DNA of 64,000 bases, from the NCBI GenBank assembly GCA_905221605.1, contig CAJNDS010000740.1, forward strand, positions 1 through 64,000, read 5' to 3'. Position numbers and translations under genes: made by a program. Origin of the DNA: Symbiodinium natans. Lineage: Eukaryota; Sar; Dinophyceae; Suessiales; Symbiodiniaceae. Positions 1-9,161 of this stretch are shown piece by piece; position 1 is the stretch's first letter; each line of letters begins with the position of its first letter. The notes below the pieces were generated by a model that was not told the origin of the DNA, searched no databases, and saw only the letters and a list, made by a program, of their open reading frames with translations.

Positions 1-1570
1 GATGTTTTGAATAGAGTGAGAATGAAGAGGACTTGGAGCCAGCTGCGGCTTAAAATTCTTTTCACATGAATGAAGAAAGGCAGCCAGGGTTCGTCCGGGC
101 TCGAGGCCTTGCGGGGACCCCTCTAATAGTATTATAAGCCCGGGTCCCCGAGGCCTCGTAATCTTGCAAGCTAAAGGGGTTTTGGGATTTTGTCGAGGCC
201 TCGCGAGGCCTCGAAAGGCCTCGAAATCCCATGAGTGAGGCCTCGGGAGGCCTCGGAAGGCTTCGAAACCCCATGACTGAGGGTTCGGGAGGCCTCAGAA
301 GGCCTGAGGCCTTGCAATATCGCGTACACACACATGTTTGCAAAAGTTGCCAGTTTGCGCGACTCCAAATCTGGGGTCGAAAAATCTCAACAATTCTGGC
401 TTCGCGTGCGAGGGCCTCCCCTGTGCACGTTTCTCTCATGTGATCTCTTCCACCAGAAAGCTGCCTGCGGCGGTCGTGATTCTCAGGTTTCCGCTTTGAG
501 CACTTGTCTGTGGGCCCCGAGTGGAAAGCGCGAGATGAGATGAGCCTAAAAATAGAAGAATTCGCGGCCCCAAAATTGGGGCCGCCAGGTGGCCCCAATT
601 TTGGGGTCGCGGTTTCACAACCCCTATATTTAATTTCAAATTGTATTACAGGAACTGGGTCCATTTCGCGGCCCCATTTTTGGGGCCGCGAGACGGCCCC
701 GTTTTTTGCCCCGAATTTGCGCCCGTGCAACCGGATCTCGTGGGCTGCGCCCCTGCCCTTGTTCCAGTAACTTTGGACAGCGTCATCCTAAGCGCACGGG
801 GCTTGTCCGAAGCAGCTGCATGCGCGTCTTTGTAATCTTGCAGTGAGGCAGAACTGCAACTGTGGAGGCCCATCCTGGCGAAGCCAGAATTGCTTGTGTT
901 TTGCGGGCCTGAAAGTGGGGTCGCCCGACAGCCCCGCTGAGCTGCAGGTCTGTTGGTTTTTCCTGTGGAAAGGAGTCACGCTTCAAACTCTGGGAAGTTG
1001 ACCAACGTGGCTTCAACGTGTTCTGTGGTTGCGCAGAGTCGCCTGCTAGACATTGCAGAATGAGAACTTTTGGGGCTTGGGTTTTGGACAGCGGAGGTAT
1101 TTAAGCGTGTTGCGCCGGCCCGGAACTTAAGTTGCCATGCACCTAAAAAAGGGAAAGGCCGATGCCAGCGAAAGCCTTGTGAACGTCAGTTCGTCTTCTC
1201 CATTGAGGTGCATGTTGAGGTTTAAATGGTTGGGAGCGTTCACTTGGCTTACGCGCAACATCATCTTCGAGCCTCAGACTTTGCTGAAGGCTTCCAAGCC
1301 TCCCGAGGCCGGTCCGAGGCCTCCTCCAGTTGAACAGGGCGCGATTTTGTTTGCTTGCCCGCTGGAGACTACCAACTACCAACATCAGCTTGCAATGTCA
1401 CGCAGAGGGCTTCTCAGGACTTTCTCACGCCCGTCGAAATCTTTGACAGCTCAGGATCATCGAGGCCTTATTTGAGGCCCGTCGAGAAGTCTGAAATTAA
1501 AACTTGCGGCAGCAAGAATAGCTTTTGCAGGATCATCTTCAGCGGTCGAGGCCCCTTCGAGGTCCGTCGT
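1..1570. repeat. 1.58-kb satellite, unit 1 (diverged copy)
   Basis: First visible unit of a head-to-tail array; the phase is set by GATGTTTTGAATAGAGTGAG, which recurs at 1571, 3155, 25155 and 26739. This copy is 14 bp shorter than the others, mainly because of a replacement near 1138-1155, and has scattered substitutions. The unit is GC-rich, with many AGGCCTCG motifs (about 150-310) and three GCGGCCCC/GGGGCCGC quasi-palindromes at about 564-585, 591-612 and 668-689. Many open frames occur on both strands, but none resembles a protein and they run through the palindromes, so I treat them as non-coding. Confidence 0.95.
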
Positions 1571-3154
1571 GATGTTTTGAATAGAGTGAGAATGAAGAGG
1601 ACTTGGAGCCAGCTGCGGCTTAAAATTCTTTTCACATGAATGAAGAAAGGCAGCCAGGGTTCGTCCGGGCTCGAGGCCTTGCGGGGACCCCTCTAATAGT
1701 ATTATAAGCCCGGGTCCCCGAGGCCTCGTAATCTTGCAAGCTAAAGGGGTTTTGGGATTTTGTCGAGGCCTCGCGAGGCCTCGAAAGGCCTCGAAATCCC
1801 ATGAGTGAGGCCTCGGGAGGCCTCGGAAGGCTTCGAAACCCCATGACTGAGGGTTCGGGAGGCCTCAGAAGGCCTGAGGCCTTGCAATATCGCGTACACA
1901 CACATGTTTGCAAAAGTTGCCAGTTTGCGCGACTCCAAATCTGGGGTCGAAAAATCTCAACAATTCTGGCTTCGCGTGCGAGGGCCTCCCCTGTGCACGT
2001 TTCTCTCATGTTGATCTCTTCCACCACAAAGCTGCCTGCGGCGGTCGTGGTTCTCAGGTTTCCGCTTTGAGCACTTGTCTGTGGGCCCCGAGTGGAAAGC
2101 GCGAGATGAGATGAGCCTAAAAATAGAAGAATTCGCGGCCCCAAAATTGGGGCCGCCAGGTGGCCCCAATTTTGGGGTCGCGGTTTCACAACCCCTAAAT
2201 TTAATTTTAAATTGTATTACAGGAACTGGGTCCATTTCGCGGCCCCATTTTTGGGGCCGCGAGACGGCCCCGTTTTTTGCCCCGAATTTGCGCCCGTGCA
2301 ACCGGATCTCGTGGGCTGCGCCCCTGCCCTTGTTCTAGTAACTTTGGACAGCGTCATCCTAAGCGCACGGGGCTTGTCCGAAGCAGCTGCATGCGCGTCT
2401 TTGTAATCTTGCAGTGAGGCAGAACTGCAACTGTGGAGGCCCATCCTGGCGAAGCCAGAATTGCTTGTGTTTTGCGGGCCTGAAAGTGGGGTCGCCCGAC
2501 AGCCCCGCTGAGCTGCAGGTCTGTTGGTTTTTCCTGTGGAAAGGAGTCACGCTTCAAGCTCTGGGAAGTTGACCAACGTGGCTTCAACATCTTCTGTGGT
2601 TGCGCAGAGTCGCCTGCTCGGCATTGCAGAATGAGACCTTTGGCGGGCTTGGGTTTTGGACGGCGGAGGTATTTAAGCGTGCTGCGCCGGCCCGGAACTT
2701 AAGTTGCCATGCGCCCAATGAAGAAGAAGATATAGGGAAAGGCCGATGCCAGCGAAAGCCTTGTGAACGTCAGTTCGTCTTCTCCATTGAGGTGCATGTT
2801 GAGGTTTAAATGGTTGGGAGCGTTCACTTGGCTTACACGCAACATCATCTTCGAGCCTCAGACTTTGCTGAAGGCTTCCAAGCCTCCCGAGGCCGGTCCG
2901 AGGCCTCCTCCAGTTGAACAGGGCGCGATTTTGTTTGCTTGCCCGCTGGAGACTACCAACTACCAACATCAGCTTGCAATGTCACGCAGAGGGCTTCTCA
3001 GGACTTTCTCACGCCCGTCGAAATCTTTGACAGCTCAGGATCATCGAGGCCTTATTTGAGGCCCGTCGAGAAGTCTGAAATTAAAACTTGCGGCAGCAAG
3101 AATAGCTTTTGCAGGATCATCTTCAGCGGTCGAGGCCCCTTCGAGGTCCGTCGT
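1571..3154. repeat. 1.58-kb satellite, unit 2
   Basis: Complete 1,584-bp unit that appears identical or nearly identical to the later units, which implies recent homogenisation. It shows the same AGGCCTCG-rich segment and quasi-palindromes as unit 1. Confidence 0.95.
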
Positions 3155-3232
3155 GATGTTTTGAATAGAGTGAGAATGAAGAGGACTTGGAGCCAGCTGC
3201 GGCTTAAAATTCTTTTCACATGAATGAAGAAA
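3155..3232. repeat. 1.58-kb satellite, unit 3, left part
   Basis: First 78 bp of a unit, interrupted after GAATGAAGAAA by the AT-rich viral element. The unit resumes at 23645. 78 bp plus 1,510 bp minus the duplicated 4 bp gives exactly 1,584 bp. Confidence 0.95.
3229..3232. other. Left GAAA direct repeat at the integration junction
   Basis: GAAA occurs once at this place in uninterrupted units but flanks the element on both sides here. One extra T (3233) separates it from the first base of the inverted repeat (3234). It is either a 4-bp target duplication or, as I prefer, the crossover core of tyrosine-recombinase integration. Confidence 0.85.
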
Positions 3233-3284
3233 TCATATATCAAAAAAAATTAGTAGAAAAAGTTTTCCACCTTTTCTATTTTAT

Positions 3285-3350
3285 ATTTTGCCCAGAATAT
3301 TTTAATATTTTGCCCAGAATATTTTAATATTTTGCCCAGAATATTTTCTG
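3285..3350. repeat. Three 22-bp direct repeats near the left end
   Basis: Three contiguous copies of a 22-bp unit starting ATTTTGCCCAGAATATTTT at 3285, 3307 and 3329, about 50 bp inside the terminus. Such iterons next to an end could bind the recombinase or an origin protein; this role is inferred. Confidence 0.9.
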
Positions 3351-3536
3351 AATAAGTTTAGCAATTTTTTTGGCGAGAAATATTAATTTTTTTCTGTATA
3401 TATATCAAGAAATTTTTCACAAAATAGTTTTATAAAATTAAATTATTAATCTTATTGAATTTTGTAAATATAAATTTATTATTTTATGATTATAAATATT
3501 GTCATCTTATTTAAAATATTATTTCGCCGTACAATT

Positions 3537-4478
3537 TTATGATATCTTTTTAATATATCTGTATATTTCTACATCTGATTTAGAAATATTAAATCCTAGT
3601 TTCTCCATTAACTGATTTACTTTGAAAGTTGTGATTTTTGGATTTATTAAATTATTCATTTCAATATGTTTATTAAATTCATCTCTAATTTCTCCAGGTT
3701 TGATTTTATCCTTCTTGTTGTCTGTTTTGATATATGTAGCATTTACAAAATTAATAAAAACTTCATCCATGTTTTTAAAATCTGTCGGTGTCTTTAATTC
3801 TTCACTTGGTGTATCTTCTTCGCTTTGCTCGTCGCTTTCAATCCTGCGTCCTGTTCCTGGAACATAGGAATTTAACTTGGGCTTGTATTTGCTTATGTAT
3901 TCTGTTTCTTTTAATAACAAATCTCTCTTTGTAATATGCTGAAAATATTCCAGAGGTTCTATGCAAAAATTTCCTGATCCAATTTCCCTAATGGCTTTGC
4001 AGAATGGATTGTTTCCATGGTGGCGATCTGCGTAGGATATATGTTGCGCTAATCTCTTTTGTAGCGTCAGCCGTGACGAGCCGATGTATGTTAAGTCGTT
4101 TTTGTTGTTTTTGATAATATACACTATACCTTCATCTTCCTCTTCTTCTTCATCTTCTTCTTCCTCTTCTTCTTCATCTATATCGCCGTGAAATATTGCT
4201 TTCATTCTATCGTCATCATGTTCAATATTAAAAAAATCTTCTAAATCATTAATAAGATTTTTTAAATTATCAATATCATTATTAATTTTATTAAATTCAT
4301 CTTCAATTTCTGCCATATGATTATCAATAATATTTTTATCATTTTCATTTAATGTATTATTATATTTTTCTAATAAATGTTTGTGTTGGGCTCTCTTTAC
4401 TAATATATCCGCTAATTTCTCGCCGTTGCTTCTTAATAGTTTATTTAATTCATCATAATATTTATTTATGATCTCCAT
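3537..4478 (-). CDS. GIY-YIG domain protein in left inverted repeat
   Basis: 313 aa, identical to the product of 22400-23341. Residues 1-85 are predicted helical or coiled coil. A long acidic run of Glu/Asp follows (about 100-116). A GIY-YIG domain spans about 117-205, with IVYII at 118-122, YIG at 131-133, candidate catalytic Arg142, Glu192 and Asn203. The C-terminal 75 residues (about 236-313) look like a small helical DNA-binding domain, faintly like the winged helix at the end of D5-type helicases; that is a guess. Placement in both terminal repeats suggests a role in end processing, replication initiation or homing, which is inference. The ATG at 4478 is preceded by a TTAAAGAAA box 31 nt upstream. 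Confidence 0.88.
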   Translation of the reverse strand: MEIINKYYDELNKLLRSNGEKLADILVKRAQHKHLLEKYNNTLNENDKNIIDNHMAEIEDEFNKINNDIDNLKNLINDLEDFFNIEHDDDRMKAIFHGDIDEEEEEEEDEEEEEDEGIVYIIKNNKNDLTYIGSSRLTLQKRLAQHISYADRHHGNNPFCKAIREIGSGNFCIEPLEYFQHITKRDLLLKETEYISKYKPKLNSYVPGTGRRIESDEQSEEDTPSEELKTPTDFKNMDEVFINFVNATYIKTDNKKDKIKPGEIRDEFNKHIEMNNLINPKITTFKVNQLMEKLGFNISKSDVEIYRYIKKIS

Positions 4479-4943
4479 ATTATAATAATATATATTATTA
4501 TTTCTTTAAGACCTTTTTAACATAATAATATATGGTCTGGCAATATGCCGTATAAATTCCGAATATTTTTGAGTAAAATGAATAAGTATAATATTTATGC
4601 CTAAAAACCGTAAAAATTTTGATATTTTAAAAATATAATATTTTGAAATTAAATTTTGAAAAATAAATTTTCCTAAATTTTTGAAAAATTATCTTGTTTA
4701 TGACGAAATATTATGTTTATTCATTTTTCTCTAAATAATCTGGAAAAAATATGGTTTTTATTAAACTTCTGGCATAAGAATATTTATGTTATATTATTAT
4801 ATTATTACTCTTAAACAAATTTATAATAATGTTGGTTTTATTATAAAAATGTTTTATTTATTTGTTTGTTGGTGGTTGTATCTGGTTTTTCTATGTTTAA
4901 TTACAATATACAGTTTTAAAGGTTATTTTTCTTTAATATTATA

Positions 4944-5432
4944 ATGACTAAATTGAAGATAAACACATACGCTGTCAGAATACCAATAAAATCATTGAGA
5001 GATATTACAAAAAGTGAGTTTGTTAAGATATGCAATGAGTTGCAAGAGAATTTTAATGAACATTATAAAACTGATGAATATTCATTTAAACCAGAACAAA
5101 TATCAGAAGGCGGTATTCTTTTTGAAAACTTTAGTAGTTTAGGGTATGGTGATTATAAAACTATGAGATTATATTTCATTGATGGCAGATGTGGAAATGA
5201 GAGTCTGTATGGTTTTATACCTTATAAAGTGAAAGAATTATGGCAAGATGATAACGATGTATTAATTCCGAAAGGTAGGCAATTATTTGGACTTCTTAAA
5301 AGTTTTGAAGGTGCTCCTGTTTGGACAGTAAAAGAACTAGAAATATTCAAAAAGTGTTTTAACAACTATGGTTTAAATATGTATAGGAGACTACCAAGTC
5401 AAAAAAGTTTGAGATACCAAGATCCAAAATAG
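4944..5432 (+). CDS. Unknown PLV protein, 162 aa
   Basis: Open frame that starts 42 bp inside the left inverted repeat and converges on the next gene, leaving only 14 bp between the two ends. I do not recognise the family. It is a mixed alpha/beta, probably soluble protein without signal peptide or membrane segment, with conserved-looking patches such as YKTMRLYFIDGRCG near the middle and WTVKELEIFKKCF near the C-terminus. A TTAAAGG sequence lies 28 nt before the ATG, similar in position to the box seen before the replication genes, so early expression is plausible. Confidence 0.7.
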   Translation: MTKLKINTYAVRIPIKSLRDITKSEFVKICNELQENFNEHYKTDEYSFKPEQISEGGILFENFSSLGYGDYKTMRLYFIDGRCGNESLYGFIPYKVKELWQDDNDVLIPKGRQLFGLLKSFEGAPVWTVKELEIFKKCFNNYGLNMYRRLPSQKSLRYQDPK

Positions 5433-5446
5433 TAATATTTTTGTTG

Positions 5447-5881
5447 TTAATCATCTAAATAATATAATTTGTCTTGCCCATCATATCCTATTTTAAACCG
5501 CTGGAGAAGTTTAGCGTCGGGTTTGAATGTTTCATCATTTATTAATTTATGATAAATATTCATCCTAGTCATATAGTAATTTATACGCATCTCTCTCTCT
5601 TCTTCTTTCTTTCTTTTCTTATTTATACATATATTACATCTTCTTGATACTCCTTTATGTAATTCATTTTCATCAGTATTTGGATCAAGAATATTAAATT
5701 GTTCTTTGTATCTCCATTCTTTACATCCATAGCAAAATTTGGCGTTAAAAACTTTTTCAATTGCTTCAATAGGTAATTTTTCATTATCCTTTGTTTTCCA
5801 ATATAATGGATCTCTTTCAGGGTTTTGATGTTTTAAGTATTGCTTTAGGTCTTGTTTAAAATATCCAATAAAATTACTCAT
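5447..5881 (-). CDS. Small zinc-binding protein (C4), 144 aa
   Basis: Basic protein with a four-cysteine site: C50-x2-C53 and C82-x2-C85, separated by a 28-residue insert, followed by a Lys/Arg/Glu-rich helix. The same CxxC plus CxxC layout is found in the 69-aa protein at 7181-7390, so the two are probably related. This resembles the zinc-ribbon part of HNH-like viral proteins, but no HNH catalytic histidines are evident, so nuclease activity should not be assumed. It is convergent with the 162-aa gene and directly downstream of the recombinase gene on the same strand. AAAAGAAA lies about 30 nt upstream of the ATG. Confidence 0.68.
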   Translation of the reverse strand: MSNFIGYFKQDLKQYLKHQNPERDPLYWKTKDNEKLPIEAIEKVFNAKFCYGCKEWRYKEQFNILDPNTDENELHKGVSRRCNICINKKRKKEEEREMRINYYMTRMNIYHKLINDETFKPDAKLLQRFKIGYDGQDKLYYLDD

Positions 5882-5930
5882 TATTATATTATCTTAATAT
5901 ATTTCTTTTATAACATATTAAGACAATATT

Positions 5931-7133
5931 TTAATAATATTCATGCTTATCACTATTGTATTTTATATCATATTTTTCAAGTGTCTTTTCTTTGACATTT
6001 TTATTAATCCCCTTGTTTAATCTGTAAATAATATCATATCTTTTCTTCTTCCATTCTGAAGATTGCGACACTTCACCTTTTGTATCTCTTAATTTAATTT
6101 CAGTTTCTTCTAATTGTTTTTCTAATTGTGCTACTTTATCATTTAATTCTTTGTTCATTTCTTCAAGTTCTTTTATCCTTTTATCTTTCAGACTTTCATC
6201 ACTGTCTTTGTTTAATAATTTAAAGTATCGTAATTCCGCAGTGGTTACTGTATGTCGCATCTTTTGAGCAAGTTTAGTTTTTTCAGCATATGTCATTTTC
6301 TTTGAGCCATGTTGATGTGTGATATAAATACTTCTCATCATATCAATATTAATTTTATCAACTTTTGTAATCTCTCTCAAATATTTTAATAATGTTTCAT
6401 CTTCAATAGGTTTTTTATTAATGTTGTTTTCAAAAACATAATTTCTAGGATATTTTTCATATGAATAATAAATTAATTCAACTAATTCTCTGTCTTCAAT
6501 TTCTATAAAATTATGTATTAGATCTTCCTTAAAATACTTGGTGTTTGAAACTTTATCATTACCTATAAACAAAATTGCCTGTCGCTTACCTGCTGTTGTT
6601 TGTAAAAATAAATAATTCTTCTTTTCATCATAACCTCCTTTGGTGTGAAATTGTAAAGATGTATATACAGAAGTTCTCACTGGTGGATTTTTAATTAATA
6701 AACTTAACAATAAATATTGTAAATGGGTTCTATATGTTCTAATTTCTTTGTAATTTATAGAGTTCAAAATATCAACAAAATATGAATAATCCCTATAATT
6801 CTCCAGTTCTCTCTCATCTAGTTCATTATTTGCGTCCTCCTCTTCGCGTTTCTTTTTTAGTTTATACCCTGTAGTTTGAAAATTTTGTATTGTTGTATCA
6901 TTAGGTTTATTCATTCGTAGCCATTTAGCCACCATAAAATTAAAACTTTCTTTAGTTGATGTTGATAATTCTAATTTATTAATAAATCTTTGTAATTTTG
7001 ATTTATTGTATTTTTTAAGATAATTTTCTTTATTAATATCTTCACCTGATGCTTTTAATTTGTTATATAATGAATTATACCTGCTCTCATCTTGTTTATT
7101 CCAAACTGGTTTTTTACTTTTGATTTCAGTCAT
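5931..7133 (-). CDS. Tyrosine recombinase (phage-type integrase family)
   Basis: 400 aa. The N-terminal part (about 10-110) is helical and fits a core-binding domain. The catalytic domain spans about 120-305, with Arg153 in PPVRTS, a candidate Lys183 in the beta-hairpin, Arg267 in MMRSIYITH, His294 in KMRHT and nucleophile Tyr303 in LRYFK, giving the R-K-R-H-Y set expected of this family. The usual first His of the HxxR box appears replaced. A coiled-coil tail (about 312-355) follows, which is unusual and may mediate assembly. It is the only integration enzyme seen, so it is the likely agent of insertion at GAAA. It is read with the two C4 zinc proteins on either side. Confidence 0.85.
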   Translation of the reverse strand: MTEIKSKKPVWNKQDESRYNSLYNKLKASGEDINKENYLKKYNKSKLQRFINKLELSTSTKESFNFMVAKWLRMNKPNDTTIQNFQTTGYKLKKKREEEDANNELDERELENYRDYSYFVDILNSINYKEIRTYRTHLQYLLLSLLIKNPPVRTSVYTSLQFHTKGGYDEKKNYLFLQTTAGKRQAILFIGNDKVSNTKYFKEDLIHNFIEIEDRELVELIYYSYEKYPRNYVFENNINKKPIEDETLLKYLREITKVDKINIDMMRSIYITHQHGSKKMTYAEKTKLAQKMRHTVTTAELRYFKLLNKDSDESLKDKRIKELEEMNKELNDKVAQLEKQLEETEIKLRDTKGEVSQSSEWKKKRYDIIYRLNKGINKNVKEKTLEKYDIKYNSDKHEYY

Positions 7134-7180
7134 TATATAATATACTAAATATTTTAAATCTTTATTACGATTTTTTAAAG

Positions 7181-7390
7181 TTATTTTTTAGAAATACATT
7201 TATGAAAATATTTATTCATTTTATCAAGACAATTACGACAAGTTTTATTATAATGCTTTTCTTCATATAAACTTTTAAAATCTTCTTTGTCTTTGTATAT
7301 TTTACATTTCCAACAATATTTAACATCTTCAATATTTATTGTTTCAATATCATTAAAATTCAAAATAATATTATTTTTATAAATAGTCAT
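7181..7390 (-). CDS. Small zinc-binding protein (C4), 69 aa
   Basis: Short protein with C26-x2-C29 and C51-x2-C54, the same arrangement as the protein at 5447-5881 but without its basic tail. It lies upstream of the recombinase gene on the same strand, 47 bp away, so the two may be co-expressed. No function is known to me. The compact zinc site suggests nucleic-acid or protein binding. Confidence 0.62.
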   Translation of the reverse strand: MTIYKNNIILNFNDIETINIEDVKYCWKCKIYKDKEDFKSLYEEKHYNKTCRNCLDKMNKYFHKCISKK

Positions 7391-7429
7391 ATAATATATT
7401 TGGAAATTTATATAATACCTGCTATATTA

Positions 7430-7730
7430 TATAAAATTCCTTAAGATTTAGCATAGCTCCAAACGAATTCCGATCCTAGCTTATGTAGTATCAATTGTGT
7501 AAGCGTGTCGCACTACTTCCCTTTCATGCTTCCACTCACGCAAAAGACAGAATTAGCGGGGTCTTATGATGTCTGGGCGGACTTTCAATTTGCTGTATTC
7601 TGTGCTAATCCTGCTATAGAGACGATTTTGAGCAATGGGCGCACATTCGGGGTGTTTCATCCTGTTTCATTTTCAGAGGGGAATTCAAAAGACTATACAC
7701 TGTCAATATATATTAGAAAAATATTTTTAA
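7430..7730. other. GC-richer gene-poor patch inside the PLV
   Basis: About 300 bp clearly less AT-rich than the rest of the element, lying between divergent coding blocks. A plus-strand frame is open here (about 7505-7843) but it begins at GTG, runs antisense into the end of the gene at 7734-8138 and resembles nothing. Possibilities are a captured host fragment, a structured RNA or a regulatory region; none is established. Confidence 0.5.
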
Positions 7731-7733
7731 ATA

Positions 7734-8138
7734 TTAATCCAGTAAATTCATATTGTTTTGTTTTAACTGTGATACATCTTTATCAATTCTTTCTACTTCT
7801 TCTTCAATTTTATCTAGTCTTTCTTCGCATTCTTCTGGTGTGATTTTCCGATTATGACTCCACCCTGTGCTACAAAGCTCAACGCCTCCAATTTGCTGTG
7901 TGGCATCTGGTTTAAATATTCCATCATCAGGGGATACATTCCTACCTTTTCCTATTTTGAAACTACTTCTATCTTCTACAACATTAACAATAACTTTATT
8001 ATCTTCTGTTGTTGTTTTAGTTTCCTTATGGTATGTGTTTCTTTTACATCTACAAAATAAGCAGTTTATACCATCTTTATTAACACTTAAACCGCCATCA
8101 GCTCCATCTTTGTTATCGTCTTTGTTTGCGTCAGTCAT
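7734..8138 (-). CDS. Unknown acidic coiled-coil PLV protein, 134 aa
   Basis: The N-terminus is rich in Asp, Lys and Gly, followed by a short Cys cluster (CLFCRC near residues 26-31) and a C-terminal acidic heptad region (about 100-130) likely to form a coiled coil. No family recognised. TCTAA lies 16 nt upstream of the ATG, as in the capsid genes, so it is probably a late, possibly virion-associated, product. Confidence 0.65.
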   Translation of the reverse strand: MTDANKDDNKDGADGGLSVNKDGINCLFCRCKRNTYHKETKTTTEDNKVIVNVVEDRSSFKIGKGRNVSPDDGIFKPDATQQIGGVELCSTGWSHNRKITPEECEERLDKIEEEVERIDKDVSQLKQNNMNLLD

Positions 8139-8150
8139 ATTAGTTTATAT

Positions 8151-8154
8151 TAGA
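8151..8154 (-). promoter_or_regulatory. TCTA late-promoter-like motif for the 134-aa gene
   Basis: TCTAA on the minus strand in pure A/T context, first base 16 nt before the ATG at 8138. Confidence 0.6.
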
Positions 8155-8162
8155 ATTTTTTA

Positions 8163-8312
8163 TTATTTTTTCTTCAGTTTCAAATATTGTAATACCCCCT
8201 TACAAATTTCTAAAAGAGAATAGCAACAACGTCTGTATCTTGGTTCAGTTATTATTATTTGTTCAACTTCTTCTAAATTATTAATGGCACTAATATATTT
8301 ATCGTATTCCAT
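8163..8312 (-). CDS. Small PLV protein, 49 aa
   Basis: Taking the ATG at 8312 gives a 49-aa product. A longer frame exists up to 8411 but would overlap the start of the packaging ATPase and adds a low-complexity leader, so I reject that start. The product is mixed, with one CC pair and a lysine-rich end. Function unknown. Confidence 0.4.
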   Translation of the reverse strand: MEYDKYISAINNLEEVEQIIITEPRYRRCCYSLLEICKGVLQYLKLKKK

Positions 8313-8334
8313 TATATAATTAATTATATAATTT

Positions 8335-8338
8335 TCTA
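8335..8338 (+). promoter_or_regulatory. TCTA motif upstream of the packaging ATPase
   Basis: TCTATG in A/T-rich sequence, first base 14 nt before the ATG at 8349. It matches the core motif but lacks the second A seen in most other copies. Confidence 0.5.
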
Positions 8339-8348
8339 TGTAAGTATA

Positions 8349-9125
8349 ATGAGTAATAATAATATTCCAACGATAGAACCAATAGAACCTAAAACATATG
8401 ACTATAAACAATCTAAATTTGATGTTGCTGATAAACTACCTTTCAGATCCATTATCTGTGCAAGTAGTCAAGGCGGTAAAGGGATCTTACTTCAAAACCT
8501 AATACTGAAAATTTATAGAAACTGCTTCGAGCGTATTTATATTTTTTCTCCAACAGCCACCGTGGATGATAACTGGATTCCAGTGAAACGCTATATATCT
8601 GACCACTTGAATGTTGATAATGACAAAGAAAAGTATCTGTTTGACGACTATGATCCTCAAGCGTTGCAAAAGATTATTGACACTCAACATAAAGTAGTTG
8701 AGTATCAGAAGAAAAACAAAATCAAGAATTTATTTTCGGTGCTTATTTGTATTGATGATTTCGCAGAGGATCAACGGTTTATGAAATATTCAAAAATATT
8801 GCATGGATTATATACAAAATCAAGACACAATGCAATATCTGTATTAACATCGGTTCAGAAATACAATGCCGTAGCTCCTATAATTAGGTTAAACAGTAGT
8901 TCCTTATATATATTCAAATTGAGAAATATGAAAGAGGTTGATGCATTTATTGAGGAAAATTCAGCAATGGTTGATCGAAAACGCTTATACGATATGTATC
9001 AACAGGCGGTAAATTTCAAACCTTTTTCATTCTTCTTTATCAAATTACGATCGCAAGATATTAACAATATGTTTTATATTAATTTGGAGCATGTTTTTAA
9101 GATTGATGAAGATGAAATGGTTTAA
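8349..9125 (+). CDS. A32-like genome-packaging ATPase
   Basis: 258 aa, normal length for PLV and virophage FtsK-HerA/A32-type ATPases that pump DNA into the capsid. The P-loop region is ASSQGGKG (38-45). Walker B is VLICIDD (131-137), and a sensor-like segment ISVLTSVQKYNA (163-174) is typical of the family. The P-loop is odd: the residue after the invariant Lys44 is Gly45 rather than Ser/Thr, which would normally coordinate magnesium. The gene is followed 36 bp later by the GIY-YIG gene on the same strand. A TCTA motif upstream fits late expression with the capsid genes. Confidence 0.88.
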   Translation: MSNNNIPTIEPIEPKTYDYKQSKFDVADKLPFRSIICASSQGGKGILLQNLILKIYRNCFERIYIFSPTATVDDNWIPVKRYISDHLNVDNDKEKYLFDDYDPQALQKIIDTQHKVVEYQKKNKIKNLFSVLICIDDFAEDQRFMKYSKILHGLYTKSRHNAISVLTSVQKYNAVAPIIRLNSSSLYIFKLRNMKEVDAFIEENSAMVDRKRLYDMYQQAVNFKPFSFFFIKLRSQDINNMFYINLEHVFKIDEDEMV

Positions 9126-9130
9126 AGAAT
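9122..9130 (+). promoter_or_regulatory. TTAAAGAA-type box before the second GIY-YIG gene
   Basis: TTAAAGAAT overlaps the stop codon region of the ATPase and begins 40 nt before the ATG at 9162. It resembles the box upstream of the inverted-repeat and helicase genes. Confidence 0.4.
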
Positions 9131-9161
9131 GAAATTTTATAATACTTAATAGGACATAGTG

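Larger units (their letters stand above)
3234..4902. repeat. Left terminal inverted repeat of the PLV
   Basis: Reverse complement of 21971-23644; left and right coordinates sum to 26878 through the outer part. The outer 1.46 kb, which includes a whole gene, appears identical between the two ends. A one-base T-run indel near 4697 is the first difference found, and from about 4754 inward the match falls to roughly 85-90 percent with small indels, ending at GTTTAATT (4902). Confidence 0.95.

Noticed and set aside
62-730. Long open frames on both strands of every satellite unit
   Set aside because: They follow from a GC-rich, stop-poor repeat with palindromes; many overlap in opposite frames and no domain is present.
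3622-3867. Hydrophobic frame antisense to the inverted-repeat gene (also at 23011-23256)
   Set aside because: Mirror-strand shadow of a well supported gene.
7505-7843. 112-codon plus-strand frame in the PLV
   Set aside because: Starts at GTG, overlaps the 134-aa gene antisense and matches nothing; the region is reported instead as a compositional anomaly.
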